From Thiocapsa sp. KS1 (GTDB lineage: Bacteria; Pseudomonadota; Gammaproteobacteria; Chromatiales; Chromatiaceae), in NCBI RefSeq assembly GCF_001499735.1, contig NZ_LN848257.1, positions 3,918,808 through 3,982,807 on the forward strand: a stretch of 64,000 nt of DNA, given 5' to 3'. Below are positions 63,450-64,000 of the stretch, piece by piece. A program made the position numbers and the translations under genes. The notes under the pieces are model-generated. The model was not told the DNA's origin and made no database searches. It was given only the letters and a program-made list of their open reading frames with translations. How positions within the stretch are numbered: position 1 is the first letter of the stretch; the number at the start of each line of letters is the position of its first letter.

Positions 63450-64000
63450 TCAGCGCATCTCGACCTTGCCTTTCACCGTTCGGATGAAGGTTGCGACCAC
63501 GCCGTCGCCCACCGCCAGCTCGGCGAGGAGCGCGGGGTCATTGACGGTGAAATCGATCGTCTCCTTCGCGCCCTGGACGCTGACCTTGCGTTTGGCCTTG
63601 TCGACCGCTGCGATCCGACCGTACAGGGTCATGGTGTCGGTCATGGTGCCGGCCGGCTTCGCTCCGCGCTCGCGGTCCACCACCGTTTCTTGAGTCGTCC
63701 CGACGGTTGCCGCATCAGGTCCTTTGATCAGATCGACCAAAACGGCCTCGGTTTCCGTGATGGTGAGCTTGTTGCCGATCTTGATCCCGTCGAGACGCCC
63801 GACTTGTTCCGGGACATTGATGACCTGGAACCGGCCATCCGGTGTCTTGATCGTCAGCATACGTCGCTCGACGTTGACGATCTCGACGGTCCCGCTGATC
63901 TCGGAGGTAACCTCGGAGCCCGTGACCGGAATGACGGTCACGTCCGCCAATGCGGTCGAGGACGCGGCGATGATCCCGCCTGCGAGCGAGAAGGCCAAGG
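63450..64000 (-). CDS. Exported protein of unknown function, N-terminus outside window
   Basis: The frame is open to the window edge and starts within a signal peptide (AFSLAGGIIAASSTALA), so the true start is upstream of this window. The remaining 180 residues look like two beta-rich modules: VTSEISGTVEIVNVERRMLTIKTPDGRFQVINVP and MTLYGRIAAVDKAKRKVSVQGAKETIDFTV. Repeats of this kind occur in uncharacterised periplasmic proteins of autotrophic proteobacteria. Function unknown. Confidence 0.75.
   Translation of the reverse strand, partial: LAFSLAGGIIAASSTALADVTVIPVTGSEVTSEISGTVEIVNVERRMLTIKTPDGRFQVINVPEQVGRLDGIKIGNKLTITETEAVLVDLIKGPDAATVGTTQETVVDRERGAKPAGTMTDTMTLYGRIAAVDKAKRKVSVQGAKETIDFTVNDPALLAELAVGDGVVATFIRTVKGKVEMR

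Overview
This is a GC-rich gammaproteobacterial chromosome segment. Gene order (lpoA-yraN-BON lipoprotein diverging from rsmI, rnpB, then a complete mra/dcw division cluster, lpxC, secA, argJ, yacG-zapD) fits the order Chromatiales. A glycolate oxidase plus tartronate-semialdehyde reductase set and an exosortase-associated acyltransferase agree with an autotrophic Chromatiaceae-like bacterium. No photosynthesis or sulfur gene lies in the window, so the family assignment is inference.

Layout. (1) 1-2.7 kb, minus: BON-domain lipoprotein (cut by the window edge), yraN, lpoA. (2) 2.8-23.4 kb, plus: rsmI, RNase P RNA, then mraZ-rsmH-ftsL-ftsI-murE-murF-mraY-murD-ftsW-murG-murC-murB-ddlB-ftsQ-ftsA-ftsZ-lpxC. 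Most of these genes overlap by 1-16 bp, and the cluster is preceded by a clear promoter and a 10-bp-period MraZ operator. (3) 23.4-30.3 kb: dciA (minus, convergent with lpxC), a membrane-anchored M23 peptidase, secA, argJ and a Nudix/ThiE-like fusion. (4) 30.3-31.5 kb, minus: yacG and zapD, separated by a palindromic repeat. (5) 31.7-47.1 kb, minus: a roughly 15-kb run whose core (34.7-47.1 kb) is an aryl-polyene (xanthomonadin-type) pigment cluster. It holds a chorismatase, a methyltransferase, an ACP, a COG4648 membrane protein, an aryl-AMP ligase, two hotdog dehydratases, an LpxL-like acyltransferase, a LolA-like protein, an MMPL exporter, a ketosynthase with its chain-length-factor partner, a ketoreductase and a family 2 glycosyltransferase. 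Downstream in the same direction are two lipoproteins, a DUF218 protein and a B12-binding radical SAM enzyme. (6) 47.2-50.1 kb, minus: a MipA/OmpV outer-membrane protein and an unusually large LOG-family protein. (7) 50.3-55.7 kb, plus: yebC-ruvC-ruvA (without ruvB), then glcE-glcF and a tartronate-semialdehyde reductase. (8) 55.7-59.8 kb, minus: a PstS-like protein, a porin and a GGDEF/EAL protein in one tight operon. (9) 60.4-64 kb: a PEP-CTERM/exosortase-type acyltransferase facing a CapK-like adenylate ligase gene broken by a frameshift in a G6 tract, then two small proteins and an exported protein cut by the window edge.

How the genes work together. The dcw block makes lipid II and the divisome. 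The aryl-polyene block would make an aromatic starter from chorismate, load it on an ACP, extend it by repeated ketosynthase/reductase/dehydratase cycles, and transfer and export the product to the outer membrane. The glc block would recycle glycolate toward glycerate.

The most notable signals outside known families are a dispersed inverted repeat built on GGACGCGGTTTAG (several copies, one pair inside the aryl-polyene operon with matched changes in its arms), a second REP-like class with a GTAGG head, a repeat-marked join where ruvB would normally follow ruvA, and a 21-codon open frame coupled to murD.
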